From positions 124,001-188,000 of the forward strand of contig CANQTF010000004.1 of assembly GCA_947626745.1 (NCBI GenBank): a DNA stretch of 64,000 nucleotides. Direction: 5' to 3'. Each line of letters opens with the position of its first letter. Within the stretch, counting starts at the first letter, position 1. This stretch comes from an uncultured Lachnospiraceae bacterium. Its GTDB lineage: Bacteria; Bacillota; Clostridia; Lachnospirales; Lachnospiraceae. The translations under genes and the position numbers were made by a program. Under the pieces are notes generated by a model that saw nothing but the letters and a program-made list of their open reading frames with translations, was not told where the DNA came from and did not search any database. Positions 43,676-53,078 of the stretch are shown in pieces.

Positions 43676-43985
43676 AATAAAAAATCCCCTGCACTGCCGC
43701 TGCGGCAATGCAGAGGACGTATCTCTACGCGGTTCCACCTCGCTTGTCCCGCGCGCCCTGCGACGGCTTACCGAGACCTCTCATTCGACTGTAACGTGAG
43801 TCAACGGACCGGATTGGGGTCACTCAGGGGCCGTTTTCAAATGTTTCCGGCAAAAGCGCTTTCAGCACACGGCGCTTCTCTCTGCTGCGTTCCACATCCT
43901 ACTCTTCCCATCATCGTTTTGTCTTATGCGCGCTGCTCCGCGAGCTTTACGCCAAGCCGCGCCTGTCTTTACCGCCTGACTATAT
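43676..43985 (-). promoter_or_regulatory. T-box riboswitch of thrS
   Basis: The T-box sequence AGGTGGAACCGCG is at 43728-43740 (minus strand), directly followed by a strong terminator helix (about 43676-43717, stem with CTGCATTGCCGC and GCGGCAGTGCAG, T6). Upstream is a long structured region with a GATGGGAAGAGTAG segment typical of Stem I. By position it senses uncharged tRNA-Thr; I did not place the specifier codon. Confidence 0.88.
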
Positions 43986-43989
43986 CTGT

Positions 43990-44018
43990 ATTCTATGCCA
44001 AAGCGGGAAAAAAGTAAA
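43990..44018 (-). promoter_or_regulatory. Candidate promoter of the T-box/thrS transcript
   Basis: Minus strand TTTACT (44013-44018), 17-base spacer, TAGAAT (43990-43995). Confidence 0.55.
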
Positions 44019-44048
44019 GCCTCAAAATTTTACATCTGCGCAGACCGG

Positions 44049-44558
<510 letters not shown>

Positions 44559-44686
44559 CGTACCATACCACCCTTTGTCCTGTAATCCGTAATGACGGCC
44601 GCACGGCAAGGCGCTTTCCCGTCTGTCCGAAGGCGCGCGGCGGCACTGTCATCCGATATCTAAGTATATAACAGTTTCCAAGAAAT

Positions 44687-44706
44687 GTAAATTTAAAAAA
44701 ATTTAC
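44687..44706. other. Perfect 8-4-8 inverted repeat in intergenic DNA
   Basis: GTAAATTT, four A, AAATTTAC. It lies in the roughly 300-base gap between the SEC-C and HIT genes, upstream of SEC-C. It may be an operator or simply AT-rich DNA; nothing else was seen in the gap apart from the HIT terminator. Confidence 0.3.
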
Positions 44707-44784
44707 CGGCCCATGTATAAACTTTCCGAAAGCGGCAACAATGTTAATAGTCAAAAGATAAGGAAATACTTATCCTCCCCTAAT

Positions 44785-44828
44785 CAAAGGCCCCCGTTGC
44801 CGCAAAGACGCGTCTTCGGGGGTCTTTT
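44785..44828 (-). terminator. Terminator after the HIT gene
   Basis: GC-rich stem (about 44788-44797 with 44817-44826) flanked by A/T runs on both sides, so it may also act in the plus direction. Confidence 0.65.
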
Positions 44829-44867
44829 CTGCCGTCCGCCATATCCCGTGCGGTGAACGCTGTATCG

Positions 44868-45287
44868 TCACAGACATTTTCTGATCTTCTCTATCATCTC
44901 CGCATACTCGTCATCGCTCAGATATACCTTGTCGGGATTCATCTGGAACGTGCCGCCCCACTCGTCCCCGTCCTTGTACTTCGGGACCAGATGCATGTGC
45001 AGATGACAGCTGGTATCGCCGTAAGCGCCGTAATTCAGCTTATCCGGCGAAAAAGCCCGGTGGATCGCCTTCGCCGCCCTCGTCACATCGGCGAAGAAAC
45101 GGTTTCTCTCCTCCTCGCTGATGTCCACGATCTCGCTGACATGATCCTTGTAAGCCACGATGCATCTGCCGGGCTTGCTCTGCTCCTTAAATAAGATCAA
45201 CTGGCTCACGTCCAGATCGCAGATCTTGATCCCGAATTTCGCCAGAAGCTCCCCGCCCTGACAGTAACCGCAGTTTTCTCCCTTCAT
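44868..45287 (-). CDS. HIT family nucleotide hydrolase/transferase
   Basis: 139 residues from the ATG at 45287 (GGAGGTATT upstream). The histidine triad HLHMHLVPK lies near residue 98, preceded by SQLILFKEQSKPGRCIVAYKDHVSE. A CGYC pair near the start may bind zinc. Members cleave dinucleotide or AMP-linked compounds; the physiological substrate is unknown. Confidence 0.88.
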   Translation of the reverse strand: MKGENCGYCQGGELLAKFGIKICDLDVSQLILFKEQSKPGRCIVAYKDHVSEIVDISEEERNRFFADVTRAAKAIHRAFSPDKLNYGAYGDTSCHLHMHLVPKYKDGDEWGGTFQMNPDKVYLSDDEYAEMIEKIRKCL

Positions 45288-45436
45288 AACACAATACCTC
45301 CTAACCGATAATGTCATCTACAGATCTTTGCCGATCCCGCCATGTCATTCTGGCATCTTATAAGGACAGTTTACCACAATCTCTTTCCTTTTCCTACTAT
45401 AAAATATTATCAAAAACAGTATCGTTTCCTCACCCT

Positions 45437-46792
45437 TTACGGGGACTGCGGGCACAAGACCTTCTTGTACTTCGCACGCTCCTCCAAAAGCCGCCGGTAC
45501 AGCGCCTCGTCCATCTCGCCCGGCTCTTTGCCCGCCCGATAGGCTTCGCTCTTTATGTCCGTCCAAGTCTCAAAGTCGCACACATAGACGGTCACGGTGG
45601 AAATATCGTGTCCGTATGTGCTGAACTGGTCTGCATTGACGCCGCTCGCAAGCGGTCTTTGATCCTTATCAAGAACTGCCGGCCATGCCGCCTCTTTCTC
45701 CGGGCAGACCACATGCACCGTCAGCTCGCTCGGCGAAAGCTCCACATACTCCAGTCCCCAGCCTTCCCCGTTCACCTCGTCGATACGGAGCACGGAAGCG
45801 CCTTTGCCGCTTTGACGGATCTCGATATCGTCCGCAAATCTCCATGTGCCCCTGACCTTATAATTGCCGTCTTGGACATAGCCCTCGAACCGGTCGATCG
45901 CAAGACCCATCCGAAAGCTCTCCGGCACCTCGTATTCGTCCAGCCAGTCGGCGCGGTTTTCCTCGGTCAGCTCGATGCCCGCAAACGGCTCTCCGCGCAC
46001 CGCGGCTGCCGCCTCCCCTTCGCGGTACGCCTGATCGTACTTCCTGTAATCCCACTTGATGCTGTCGTAATCGATCCGCATAACGCCCTCGAAGGTATAC
46101 TCGTCCACAAGTCTGCCCTCGATCTGTCTGCCGCCGTTCACAAGTTCATCGCCGGCATCGCGGAAGCTGTAACGCTCCTCGGTGCTCACCGTCAGGATCT
46201 GCCTGTGCGGCTCCGCCAGCATGAAAGCGAACGCCGGAAAAGGTGTTTCACTCTCTATGCGCATACCCACAAAGACCGCCTGATTCGATGCATAGTATTC
46301 CATAAGCGTCACGGTAAGTCCCTGATCCGCAGCCTGATATCGCAGAGCATCGTCCCCCTCCGTATCCTGCCCGTCTACAGTGCCGCTGCTTTCTCCGTCT
46401 TCCGCCCTATCGGCTTGCGTCTCTTCTCCCTGCCAGGAAACGATCTCTTCCTCCGGTATCCCGCTGTAATGGAACAGCCCCTGCAGCTTCCCGAAAATAC
46501 TGCCGACTATGGGAAGCTCCTCCGCCAGCGACGGATCCGCCACGCAGAAGAGCACCGCCAGCGCCAATACTGCTGCCGCCGCGCCAAAACCGCCCGCCGC
46601 CCGCCGCCAAGCGAGCCCTCTTTTCAGGCGGCCGTCCTTTCTGCGCTTTCTGCCGCCCCGTCTCTGCCCGGCGGCCCTGTCCCTGATCTCATCGTAGGCG
46701 CTCTGTATTTTCTGTTCGATAAGCCGGCTGTCCGGCAGATCCGCCCCAAGGATCCGCCTCAGCTCTTCGTCCGTATATACTCTTCTCATCAT
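45437..46792 (-). CDS. DUF4179 membrane protein, probable anti-sigma factor
   Basis: 451 residues: cytoplasmic N-terminal 65 residues (RRVYTDEELRRILGADLPD, very basic before the membrane), one helix (about 68-88), and a large external part with the DUF4179 region (VTLMEYYASNQAVFVGMRIES). It is encoded just after an ECF sigma factor in the same direction (63-base gap), so it most likely holds that factor at the membrane and releases it on an envelope signal. Confidence 0.82.
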   Translation of the reverse strand: MMRRVYTDEELRRILGADLPDSRLIEQKIQSAYDEIRDRAAGQRRGGRKRRKDGRLKRGLAWRRAAGGFGAAAAVLALAVLFCVADPSLAEELPIVGSIFGKLQGLFHYSGIPEEEIVSWQGEETQADRAEDGESSGTVDGQDTEGDDALRYQAADQGLTVTLMEYYASNQAVFVGMRIESETPFPAFAFMLAEPHRQILTVSTEERYSFRDAGDELVNGGRQIEGRLVDEYTFEGVMRIDYDSIKWDYRKYDQAYREGEAAAAVRGEPFAGIELTEENRADWLDEYEVPESFRMGLAIDRFEGYVQDGNYKVRGTWRFADDIEIRQSGKGASVLRIDEVNGEGWGLEYVELSPSELTVHVVCPEKEAAWPAVLDKDQRPLASGVNADQFSTYGHDISTVTVYVCDFETWTDIKSEAYRAGKEPGEMDEALYRRLLEERAKYKKVLCPQSP

Positions 46793-46855
46793 GATTCCCT
46801 TCTTCCTGCTCTCTTTCTTCCCGATGCGCTCCGCCGTCCTGTACGGCCTTCCCGT

Positions 46856-47359
46856 TCAGATAGCCCGGCGCAGCCGCTCCTTGCCACGGCGCAGTCTGCT
46901 CTTCACCGTGTTCTCATTCATCTTAAGGATCCGGGCGATCTGCGCGATACTGTACTGTTCCCCGAAATACATCTGGAAGATCATGCGGCTTTCCTCCGGA
47001 AGCTGCCGTAACAGATCGTGAAACTCCAGATCGCTCTGTACCTCAATGCCTTGCGATGTGCGGCGCTCATAGTCTTCCGCATCCGGATCGTACGCGATCT
47101 GCCTCTTCCTCTGCCTGTATATCTTGGTGCAGTTGTTGAGCAGGATACGCACAAGCCATGTCCTGAAATATTCCGGCTTTTGCAGCCTGTGGATATGCTC
47201 GAAGGCGTCCAGAACCGTATCCTGCAGGGCGTCCGCCACATCCTCCTCCCGCTTCAGATAGGCGAAGGCAATCCGCTTCATGCTCTCCTTATTGTCCTCC
47301 ATCAGACGAATGAACGCTTCCGCATCCCCGCTTTTTGCTCTTTTGATCAGTTGTGTCAT
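46856..47359 (-). CDS. ECF-type RNA polymerase sigma factor
   Basis: 167 residues from the ATG at 47359 (GAGGAAAA upstream). Region 2 (AFAYLKREEDVADALQDTVLDAF, YFRTWLVRILLNNCTKIYR) and region 4 (YSIAQIARILKMNENTVKSRLRRGKERLRR) are clear. The longer frame upstream is leader. With the DUF4179 protein it forms a sigma/anti-sigma pair for envelope stress. An ECF-like promoter at 47413-47442 suggests autoregulation. Confidence 0.92.
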   Translation of the reverse strand: MTQLIKRAKSGDAEAFIRLMEDNKESMKRIAFAYLKREEDVADALQDTVLDAFEHIHRLQKPEYFRTWLVRILLNNCTKIYRQRKRQIAYDPDAEDYERRTSQGIEVQSDLEFHDLLRQLPEESRMIFQMYFGEQYSIAQIARILKMNENTVKSRLRRGKERLRRAI

Positions 47360-47412
47360 GTTTTCCTCTATTCCGAAGCGATGCTCTGCAAATCTATCGC
47401 TCCCTACACTCA

Positions 47413-47442
47413 TTAGATGAAACAGGCCGCCGTCAGGTTGCA
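47413..47442 (-). promoter_or_regulatory. Candidate ECF-type autoregulatory promoter
   Basis: Minus strand TGCAACC (47436-47442), 16-base spacer, CATCTAA (47413-47419). The -35 resembles the AAC-type box of Gram-positive ECF promoters. No good sigma-A promoter was seen here. Confidence 0.45.
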
Positions 47443-47468
47443 TCGAATCTGTTTTTTGAAAAAAGCAT

Positions 47469-47503
47469 AAAAAAACCTTAAGGATACGTCGCTCCTTAAG
47501 GTT
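47469..47503 (-). terminator. Terminator after the alpha/beta hydrolase gene
   Basis: Perfect 11-base stem (47474-47484 with 47493-47503), T run on the minus strand. Confidence 0.88.
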
Positions 47504-47539
47504 CTTCCTCTGTCGGATCTGTGCGGGCCGCGCTCTCCT

Positions 47540-48289
47540 CTACCTGTCCGCGCCGTCCGTGGACACGAATGCGGCGGTCATCTCAGCCATACGCCTGTCG
47601 CCTTCCTGCGTAAAGCCGTGTCCTTCTCCCGCAAAGGCCCGCAGCACGGCGTCGGGATAGCGCTTTACCGCCTGTTCACTGTAGGAGAGCGGCACCACCT
47701 CGTCGTCGGTTCCGTGTACGATCAGCACCGGTCTGTCGAATCCTTCCGCCTGTTCCTCCCACTTCAGATCGTACAGCGTCTCCACATAGGCTCTGCCCAA
47801 AGTCATATCCCAGAAAGGGATCTCTTCGGGGATATCTTCCGCGTGCGGAAACTGCTTGATCCAGTCGTGCGCGATGCAGAAAGCCGGATATTTTAAGATC
47901 ATGCCCCGTATCTGATCCCGGCGCTCCTTCGCCGCCATAGCGGACACCATACCGCCCTGACTGGAGCCGAACAGATAGATACGGTCCCGGTCGACCCAGT
48001 TCAAAAACCTCACTTCGTCCAACACCGCCAGAAGATCCTGTTTCTCGGTAAAGAGCGTCATCTCCGTGGTCGAAAACCCGCTCTTGTCCCTGTTGCCGCC
48101 GCCGCAGAAATTCAGCGCGACAGCGCCGATCCCCTCGGCTGCCAGATATTCCCCCAGATACGCATGATCCGAGGCATGACCGTTGTAGCCGTGGCTTATG
48201 ATGACCATAGGGTGTCTGCCGCCGCCTTCCGGACGATAGAGCATACAGTCCACCCGTCTGCCGTGATGCGGTATGATGATCTTCTCCAT
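47540..48289 (-). CDS. Alpha/beta hydrolase (dipeptidyl-peptidase/esterase-like)
   Basis: 249 residues. Oxyanion/HGY region VIISHGYNGHASDH, nucleophile elbow GSSQGGMVS, acid VHGTDDEVVP and histidine GEGHGF complete the triad. No signal peptide, so cytoplasmic. An esterase or acyl-peptidase is likely; the substrate is unknown. Confidence 0.87.
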   Translation of the reverse strand: MEKIIIPHHGRRVDCMLYRPEGGGRHPMVIISHGYNGHASDHAYLGEYLAAEGIGAVALNFCGGGNRDKSGFSTTEMTLFTEKQDLLAVLDEVRFLNWVDRDRIYLFGSSQGGMVSAMAAKERRDQIRGMILKYPAFCIAHDWIKQFPHAEDIPEEIPFWDMTLGRAYVETLYDLKWEEQAEGFDRPVLIVHGTDDEVVPLSYSEQAVKRYPDAVLRAFAGEGHGFTQEGDRRMAEMTAAFVSTDGADR

Positions 48290-48361
48290 TTTGATATCCT
48301 CCTTCCGGTCAAAGCCGGCCGCGCCGCATTCCCTGTCTTCCTGCGTCTTCCCGATGCCGCG

Positions 48362-48892
48362 CTACAGATACGACACCTGTTTGTCCCTGTCGAACGTGTG
48401 CGGTTCCTTGTTCATCGCCTTGTGGCCGACCGCTATGGCGATCTCGTAGCGATAACCCTGCGGGAATTTCAGCGCATCTGCAAAATACGCCTTCTTCTCT
48501 CCCGCCAGCGCGTCTTTGACACAACCGATGATCAGGCTGCCGAGCCCCATGCTCTCCGCCGCGATCGCAATATTTTCCACTGCGATGCCCGCGTCGAGGC
48601 TGCTCCAGTAATACGTCTCGTCCGCGCTTAAGAAAAGCACCGTAGGCGCGCCATAATAAAAATTCTGCGGCGGATCCTGAATATCCCGCAGTTTGTTTTT
48701 CAACTCTTCCAGCTCCGTGAGGATCGGATCGCCGCCGTCCACCACAGTGATGTGGATCTCCTGTTTATTTGCCGCCGTGGGCGCCTGTAATCCTGCCAGG
48801 ATCAGGCTGTCCAGTTCTTCCTTCGTCAGCTTCTCGTCCGTGTATCCGCGGGTAGAGCTTCTCTTCTCTATTGCCTGTAATACTTCGTTCAT
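48362..48892 (-). CDS. Nitroreductase family flavoprotein
   Basis: 176 residues from the ATG at 48892. FMN-site motifs RSSTRGYTDEKLTKEEL at the start, APTAANKQEIHITVV and AAESMGLGSLIIGC fit the family. It reduces nitroaromatics, quinones or unsaturated compounds with NAD(P)H. Monocistronic by appearance. Confidence 0.88.
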   Translation of the reverse strand: MNEVLQAIEKRSSTRGYTDEKLTKEELDSLILAGLQAPTAANKQEIHITVVDGGDPILTELEELKNKLRDIQDPPQNFYYGAPTVLFLSADETYYWSSLDAGIAVENIAIAAESMGLGSLIIGCVKDALAGEKKAYFADALKFPQGYRYEIAIAVGHKAMNKEPHTFDRDKQVSYL

Positions 48893-49003
48893 GCTTTTCC
48901 CTCCTGTCACACAACGGCTCCGTCTGCGTAAACCGTATGTCTCTTTTTCCTAAATTGTACCACGGTCCGGGAGTTTTGTCAGTGATAAAATATGTTTTGC
49001 ACC

Positions 49004-49570
49004 TTATAAGTATACGATCCACTCCAGAGCCTCCGCGCCGCACTCCGTAAAGCCCGCCATTTCATCTGTCTGAATCTGCAGCGAATCCGTATATGCGCTC
49101 AGCGCTTCATAGTTGGCCTGTAAGCCGGCATCGCCTTCCACATACATCGTCTCCCGCGGCTGCTCCAAAACCAATACATACTGCTTCCCGCCCTGTTCAT
49201 ATAATCCCAGCACCCTGTCCGTTTCAAAGATATACTGCTCTTCACCCGCTTCATGCAGATAAAAGGTCAGGTAACACAGGACGCCCGAGCCGTCCGCTTC
49301 CGCGTTCGTTTTTTCAGAGACAATAAATGTGGTGCTCGCGGGAGCGTTCTTGGGCCCGGTCTCTACATCATATACTGTTTTGCCATTCCAGCTTTCCGGC
49401 AAAATAAGCTCCAGTCCGGTCATAAATTTCAGGGTATTTTCCTCATCTACCGTCTCTTCTTCCCAGAAGCGGCTGATATCAATATCCGTATTACCGCTTG
49501 GCATTTTCCCACATGCACTGCATAATACAAGGAACAATGTTGCCGCCAAACATAAATATACTTTTTTCAT
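49004..49570 (-). CDS. Hypothetical lipoprotein (188 residues)
   Basis: Signal peptide with lipobox LCSAC, mature part about 165 residues with LELILPESWNGKTVYDVETG and YLTFYLHEAGEEQYIFETDRVLGLY. It follows the BlaR1-like gene by 26 bases on the same strand and is probably in that operon. Its domain resembles small surface lipoproteins of Clostridia; function unknown. Confidence 0.75.
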   Translation of the reverse strand: MKKVYLCLAATLFLVLCSACGKMPSGNTDIDISRFWEEETVDEENTLKFMTGLELILPESWNGKTVYDVETGPKNAPASTTFIVSEKTNAEADGSGVLCYLTFYLHEAGEEQYIFETDRVLGLYEQGGKQYVLVLEQPRETMYVEGDAGLQANYEALSAYTDSLQIQTDEMAGFTECGAEALEWIVYL

Positions 49571-49596
49571 GCTGTGAATTCCTTTCTATACTTATC

Positions 49597-51723
49597 CTAT
49601 TTTTCCAAGCCATAGAAGCTTACCTTCCACTCGCCGTTTTCGTTCACAAAAGTGACGGAAAGATACGTCAGACTATCTTCTCCCGGGACAATAAACGGCT
49701 TGGATAGGGTATATTCCTCTGTGTCCGACAGCCCGCTGATACCGGCCAGTCCGGTAATATCCCGCATGTCCATGGTTTCGGCTTCTTCCGGATTTCCGTA
49801 CACATCTATATCGTTACTGTAAGAAGCTGATAAAAACCCTTTTACAGTTTCCGCCTCGCCATGAAAATACGCCCGACAAAAATCCTCCATTCTCTGCCGC
49901 AGATTTTGCACTTCCTCGCTTTCTTCTGCCTCTCCGCTGCCCTTCATATCATCTGTAATTACAGCTCGAGATGCGGCATCGCCTTCTGCTGGACCGTCTT
50001 CTACTGCAGCATTCGGCAGATAAGGATCTCCCATGAGTTTGGCCTCCCAGCCGCCTCCCCAATAATCGTAGATCATCTGCATATCTTCAATGTACCAGCC
50101 CTCCGGCGTATAGGAACACTCGATGCACTTCACGCTTTCCGTCAATGGATCTACATAGGCCACAAAGCGCAGCATCACCTTGCCGTCCCTTTCAAAGATA
50201 TTCGCTCCCATACCATGAAAATCAAGGTTTTCCGGGCCAAAGCCGGCGGGCTGAGCAGTAGAATAATCATCATCGGGAATATACTCCCCGTCGTAATCCT
50301 CCCAGCCTACCCATTTTAGTTCCAGATCAGGATTCCGGATAAAGTTGCTGGGATATTCCACCAACACAGGTTCTCCCGCTTCATTTTTTTCCACATGCAG
50401 GACGGAAGTCTCCCCTCCTCCATAGGTACTCCCCGTGGAAATTCTGTTCACCACGATATCCGGCAGACCGTCACTGTTCAGATCTCCGGTAACCAGATAA
50501 GAAGCCCAGTAATCCGGATAATCGATCAGGGCAATATCACCGTTCTGAAATTTGGCAAGCACCTGCGTGAACGCATAATCGTCGGATACATTGTCCGTTA
50601 CCAGCACCCTGTCCTCTGTTCCGTCTCCGTCCAGATCCGCCCGGATCTCTATGCCGGTGTCGATCGGGATATTTTTCACGGCATAAACTTTTCCGCCAGT
50701 TTGCAGCCGGATCAGGCTTCCGGTCAGCAAAAGGGCGGCACAGGCTGCCACAATCAAGAAAATACCTTTCTTCTTCCTGCCGTTTATGATGCTGTCGAAT
50801 CTCCGCTTGATGAACTTCACTCCCTGCACATATCCGGTGGAAGCGGCGCTCCATTTATAGCTGTTCCTTGCGATCTGCGACATGAGCACATCGCTGTATT
50901 CCTCCCTGTATGCCCTATCCGTTCCGGATACGACCGCCTCATCACAGCATATTTCAATATCCTGCTCGGCCGCTTTTCTAAGCAGCCAGACCAGAGGATT
51001 GAACCAATGGACGATATTGACAGACAGGAAAAACAGCTTCCACAAAATATCTTTCTTTTTACAGTGCTGTATCTCATGTCTTAAGATAAAGCGCAAGTCC
51101 CGCTCGTCTGAGACATCGTCAGGCAGCACGACCGTGTTTTGCAGCACGCCTATCGTAAACGGCCCCATAGGGGAATCGCACAGGATCCATAATCGGGGCG
51201 TTCTTTTCAGTTGATACCGCTCTGCTTCTTCCTGTAGGATTTCCCGTATACCGGAATCCGTACACTCATATCCCAGCCGTCTGATCCTTCCCTTCAATCT
51301 CCAATAACCGACAGCATAATAGAACAGAAGCGCTGCACCGACACACACCCAAACGGCAAAAAAGACATCAGCGGCAGTGATCTCTTTTCCGGTCGCGCCG
51401 GATACCGCAGGATTCCCGGTCTCCGGATCTTGGACAGCTACTGTCTGCGGAGACTCCGCCGTCTGCCCGCTCTGCGTGACCGCACGTTCCGTATGGTCCG
51501 TATCACCCCGCCGTATTACCACATCGGGGATTTCCAAGCTGTACGGCAAAACGGCAGGAAAGCGAAAGGGCACCAGACAGCATACGGCGATCAGGCTCCA
51601 TATGATCTTTCTGCACTTTGCCTCATACTTTTTTCCGCAAAAGGAAAAGACCAAAAGAAAGATAACGATACACGCGCCGGCCACAGCCGAAGTATTGAAA
51701 AGAGCTATCATAAATTGTCTCAT
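49597..51723 (-). CDS. M56 (BlaR1-type) sensor metallopeptidase
   Basis: 708 residues. About four helices in the first 320 residues surround the zinc-protease motif RHEIQHCKKKD, then WFNPLVWLLRKAAEQDIEICCDEAVV as in BlaR1/MecR1. Instead of a penicillin-binding domain the outer part has acidic repeat-like strands (DLDGDGTEDRVLV, DLNSDGLPDIVVN), likely calcium-binding and similar to FG-GAP repeats, then a C-terminal domain. It would sense something outside and cut the BlaI-type repressor, whose gene overlaps by four bases. Confidence 0.87.
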   Translation of the reverse strand: MRQFMIALFNTSAVAGACIVIFLLVFSFCGKKYEAKCRKIIWSLIAVCCLVPFRFPAVLPYSLEIPDVVIRRGDTDHTERAVTQSGQTAESPQTVAVQDPETGNPAVSGATGKEITAADVFFAVWVCVGAALLFYYAVGYWRLKGRIRRLGYECTDSGIREILQEEAERYQLKRTPRLWILCDSPMGPFTIGVLQNTVVLPDDVSDERDLRFILRHEIQHCKKKDILWKLFFLSVNIVHWFNPLVWLLRKAAEQDIEICCDEAVVSGTDRAYREEYSDVLMSQIARNSYKWSAASTGYVQGVKFIKRRFDSIINGRKKKGIFLIVAACAALLLTGSLIRLQTGGKVYAVKNIPIDTGIEIRADLDGDGTEDRVLVTDNVSDDYAFTQVLAKFQNGDIALIDYPDYWASYLVTGDLNSDGLPDIVVNRISTGSTYGGGETSVLHVEKNEAGEPVLVEYPSNFIRNPDLELKWVGWEDYDGEYIPDDDYSTAQPAGFGPENLDFHGMGANIFERDGKVMLRFVAYVDPLTESVKCIECSYTPEGWYIEDMQMIYDYWGGGWEAKLMGDPYLPNAAVEDGPAEGDAASRAVITDDMKGSGEAEESEEVQNLRQRMEDFCRAYFHGEAETVKGFLSASYSNDIDVYGNPEEAETMDMRDITGLAGISGLSDTEEYTLSKPFIVPGEDSLTYLSVTFVNENGEWKVSFYGLEK

Positions 51724-52100
51724 TTCTCGTCCTTTCCTTCCAGAGAATTCAGGTATTCCCGCAACTCGATGATCTCTTTCTCAGAAATGGTGTTAGTCTT
51801 GCATAGCTGGGCGATCATCTTCGCGGCAGAATTATCATACAGCTTTTCCAAAAGGGTCCTGCTCTCCTGTACCTGATACTCCTTTTGCGAGATCAGCGCA
51901 GAATAATAGTTCGTGCGTGTGCTCCTGTCGCAGGATACATACCCCTTATCCGCCATCCTTGCCAGAGAGGTCATCAACGCCGCCAGCTTCCAGTCATATC
52001 TGCCTTTCAAGCCCGTCAATATTTCATTGGAGGTCATGGGCCCGTTTTGTCCCCATAAGACCTTCATGATCTCAAATTCCGAATCCGATAATCTTTTCAT
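51720..52100 (-). CDS. BlaI/MecI-type repressor
   Basis: 126 residues. Winged helix with LSDSEFEIMKVLWGQNGPMTS and LAALMTSLARMADKGYVSCDR, and a helical dimer part with the cleavage-prone segment before the end. It is coupled to the M56 protease gene (4-base overlap). It should repress its own operon until cut. Confidence 0.9.
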   Translation of the reverse strand: MKRLSDSEFEIMKVLWGQNGPMTSNEILTGLKGRYDWKLAALMTSLARMADKGYVSCDRSTRTNYYSALISQKEYQVQESRTLLEKLYDNSAAKMIAQLCKTNTISEKEIIELREYLNSLEGKDEK

Positions 52101-52195
52101 GCCGTCTCACCTTTATGATCCTTCCGCACATTTCTTTTGCCTGTGATGTTTGAAGAAAACGGTATACAGCCGTTCTCATTATCATTTGTGTTTAT

Positions 52196-52224
52196 ATTAT
52201 ACATAATGCTAATTCCGGTGTCAA
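52196..52224 (-). promoter_or_regulatory. Promoter of the BlaI/M56 operon
   Basis: Minus strand TTGACA (52219-52224), 17-base spacer, TATAAT (52196-52201). AT-rich dyads nearby could be the repressor site. Confidence 0.8.
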
Positions 52225-52259
52225 TACATTATCACTTAACTATTATCGGCTCTGCCACA

Positions 52260-53078
52260 CTAATCATCTGCAATCCTTTCTTTCTCGCATTCACGGCCAT
52301 GCTTTGGCAAAACTCCCGTATGCCTCACGCACACTCTCCATAGCTTTATTCCTAAGTAATCCAACAAAAACTCCGGAAATGCACTTAAAACAAATACTCT
52401 ATGTTCCTGAATCTCATTTTTTTCCATTTTATATATAGCATATGGACTTGCCATTTCCACATACTGCTTATAAGTAATTATACTGTCACTATCCATAAGG
52501 CACGAGATCCGCATAGCAAACACTTTGATCAGTTCCTTCCAAACACTGATATCGTAGTTTTTGAACTGCGGATAAAAGGAATGCTTGGCAGAGGCGAATC
52601 TATATTTTTCCATCTCTGTTATCGGTACGAAGCACTGTCCCCTTTTTCCACATCTGCCGCTTTCAAAATCTCGCAATGCTTCCACCATCGGATAGCTGAT
52701 ATAGAGTTTCCCATTCTCGGTTTCATTATCAAAATTCGTAAGCATCTGTTCTAACACATTCGGATCATCATCTCTGCTTAGATTATTTTGATGCACATCA
52801 TAATCGAAGAAAAGGTATATCTCGGAGAAATCATCTCTACCGATCCCGTCCAATTGCTTTTCAAGATCTTCATGCTCTTCCCTTAACACTTCAATGATAT
52901 CCGTATCGAAATCATCTTCTTTTAGCTTTTTCCAAAGCATATAGATATTCTGCTCGGCCGGCAGCATAAATATCTTGAAATTTGCATGAGAAAAAAATAC
53001 CTTGAATATATTATTAATAATAAGCGGTTCTCTGTCTTCTCCCTCAACAATGAAGGCTATATAATCATTCGCTTCCAT
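52260..53078 (-). CDS. TOPRIM-like (RloB/DUF4435-type) partner of AAA ATPase, putative defence protein
   Basis: 272 residues from the ATG at 53078, served by AGGCAGGTG. The acidic motifs of a TOPRIM fold are visible: FIVEGEDREP near residue 10 and IYLFFDYDVHQ near 105. The rest is without recognised motifs. It overlaps the upstream AAA gene by 14 bases, so the two are coupled. Two-gene AAA/TOPRIM systems (AbiL, PARIS, RloB-associated) block phage; membership here is inferred from layout and motifs. Composition is AT-rich compared with the flanks. Confidence 0.65.
   Translation of the reverse strand: MEANDYIAFIVEGEDREPLIINNIFKVFFSHANFKIFMLPAEQNIYMLWKKLKEDDFDTDIIEVLREEHEDLEKQLDGIGRDDFSEIYLFFDYDVHQNNLSRDDDPNVLEQMLTNFDNETENGKLYISYPMVEALRDFESGRCGKRGQCFVPITEMEKYRFASAKHSFYPQFKNYDISVWKELIKVFAMRISCLMDSDSIITYKQYVEMASPYAIYKMEKNEIQEHRVFVLSAFPEFLLDYLGIKLWRVCVRHTGVLPKHGRECEKERIADD

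Noticed and set aside
45311-47011. A 566-codon plus-strand frame opposite the sigma and anti-sigma genes
   Set aside because: Antisense shadow; the minus strand encodes a sigma factor with all conserved regions.
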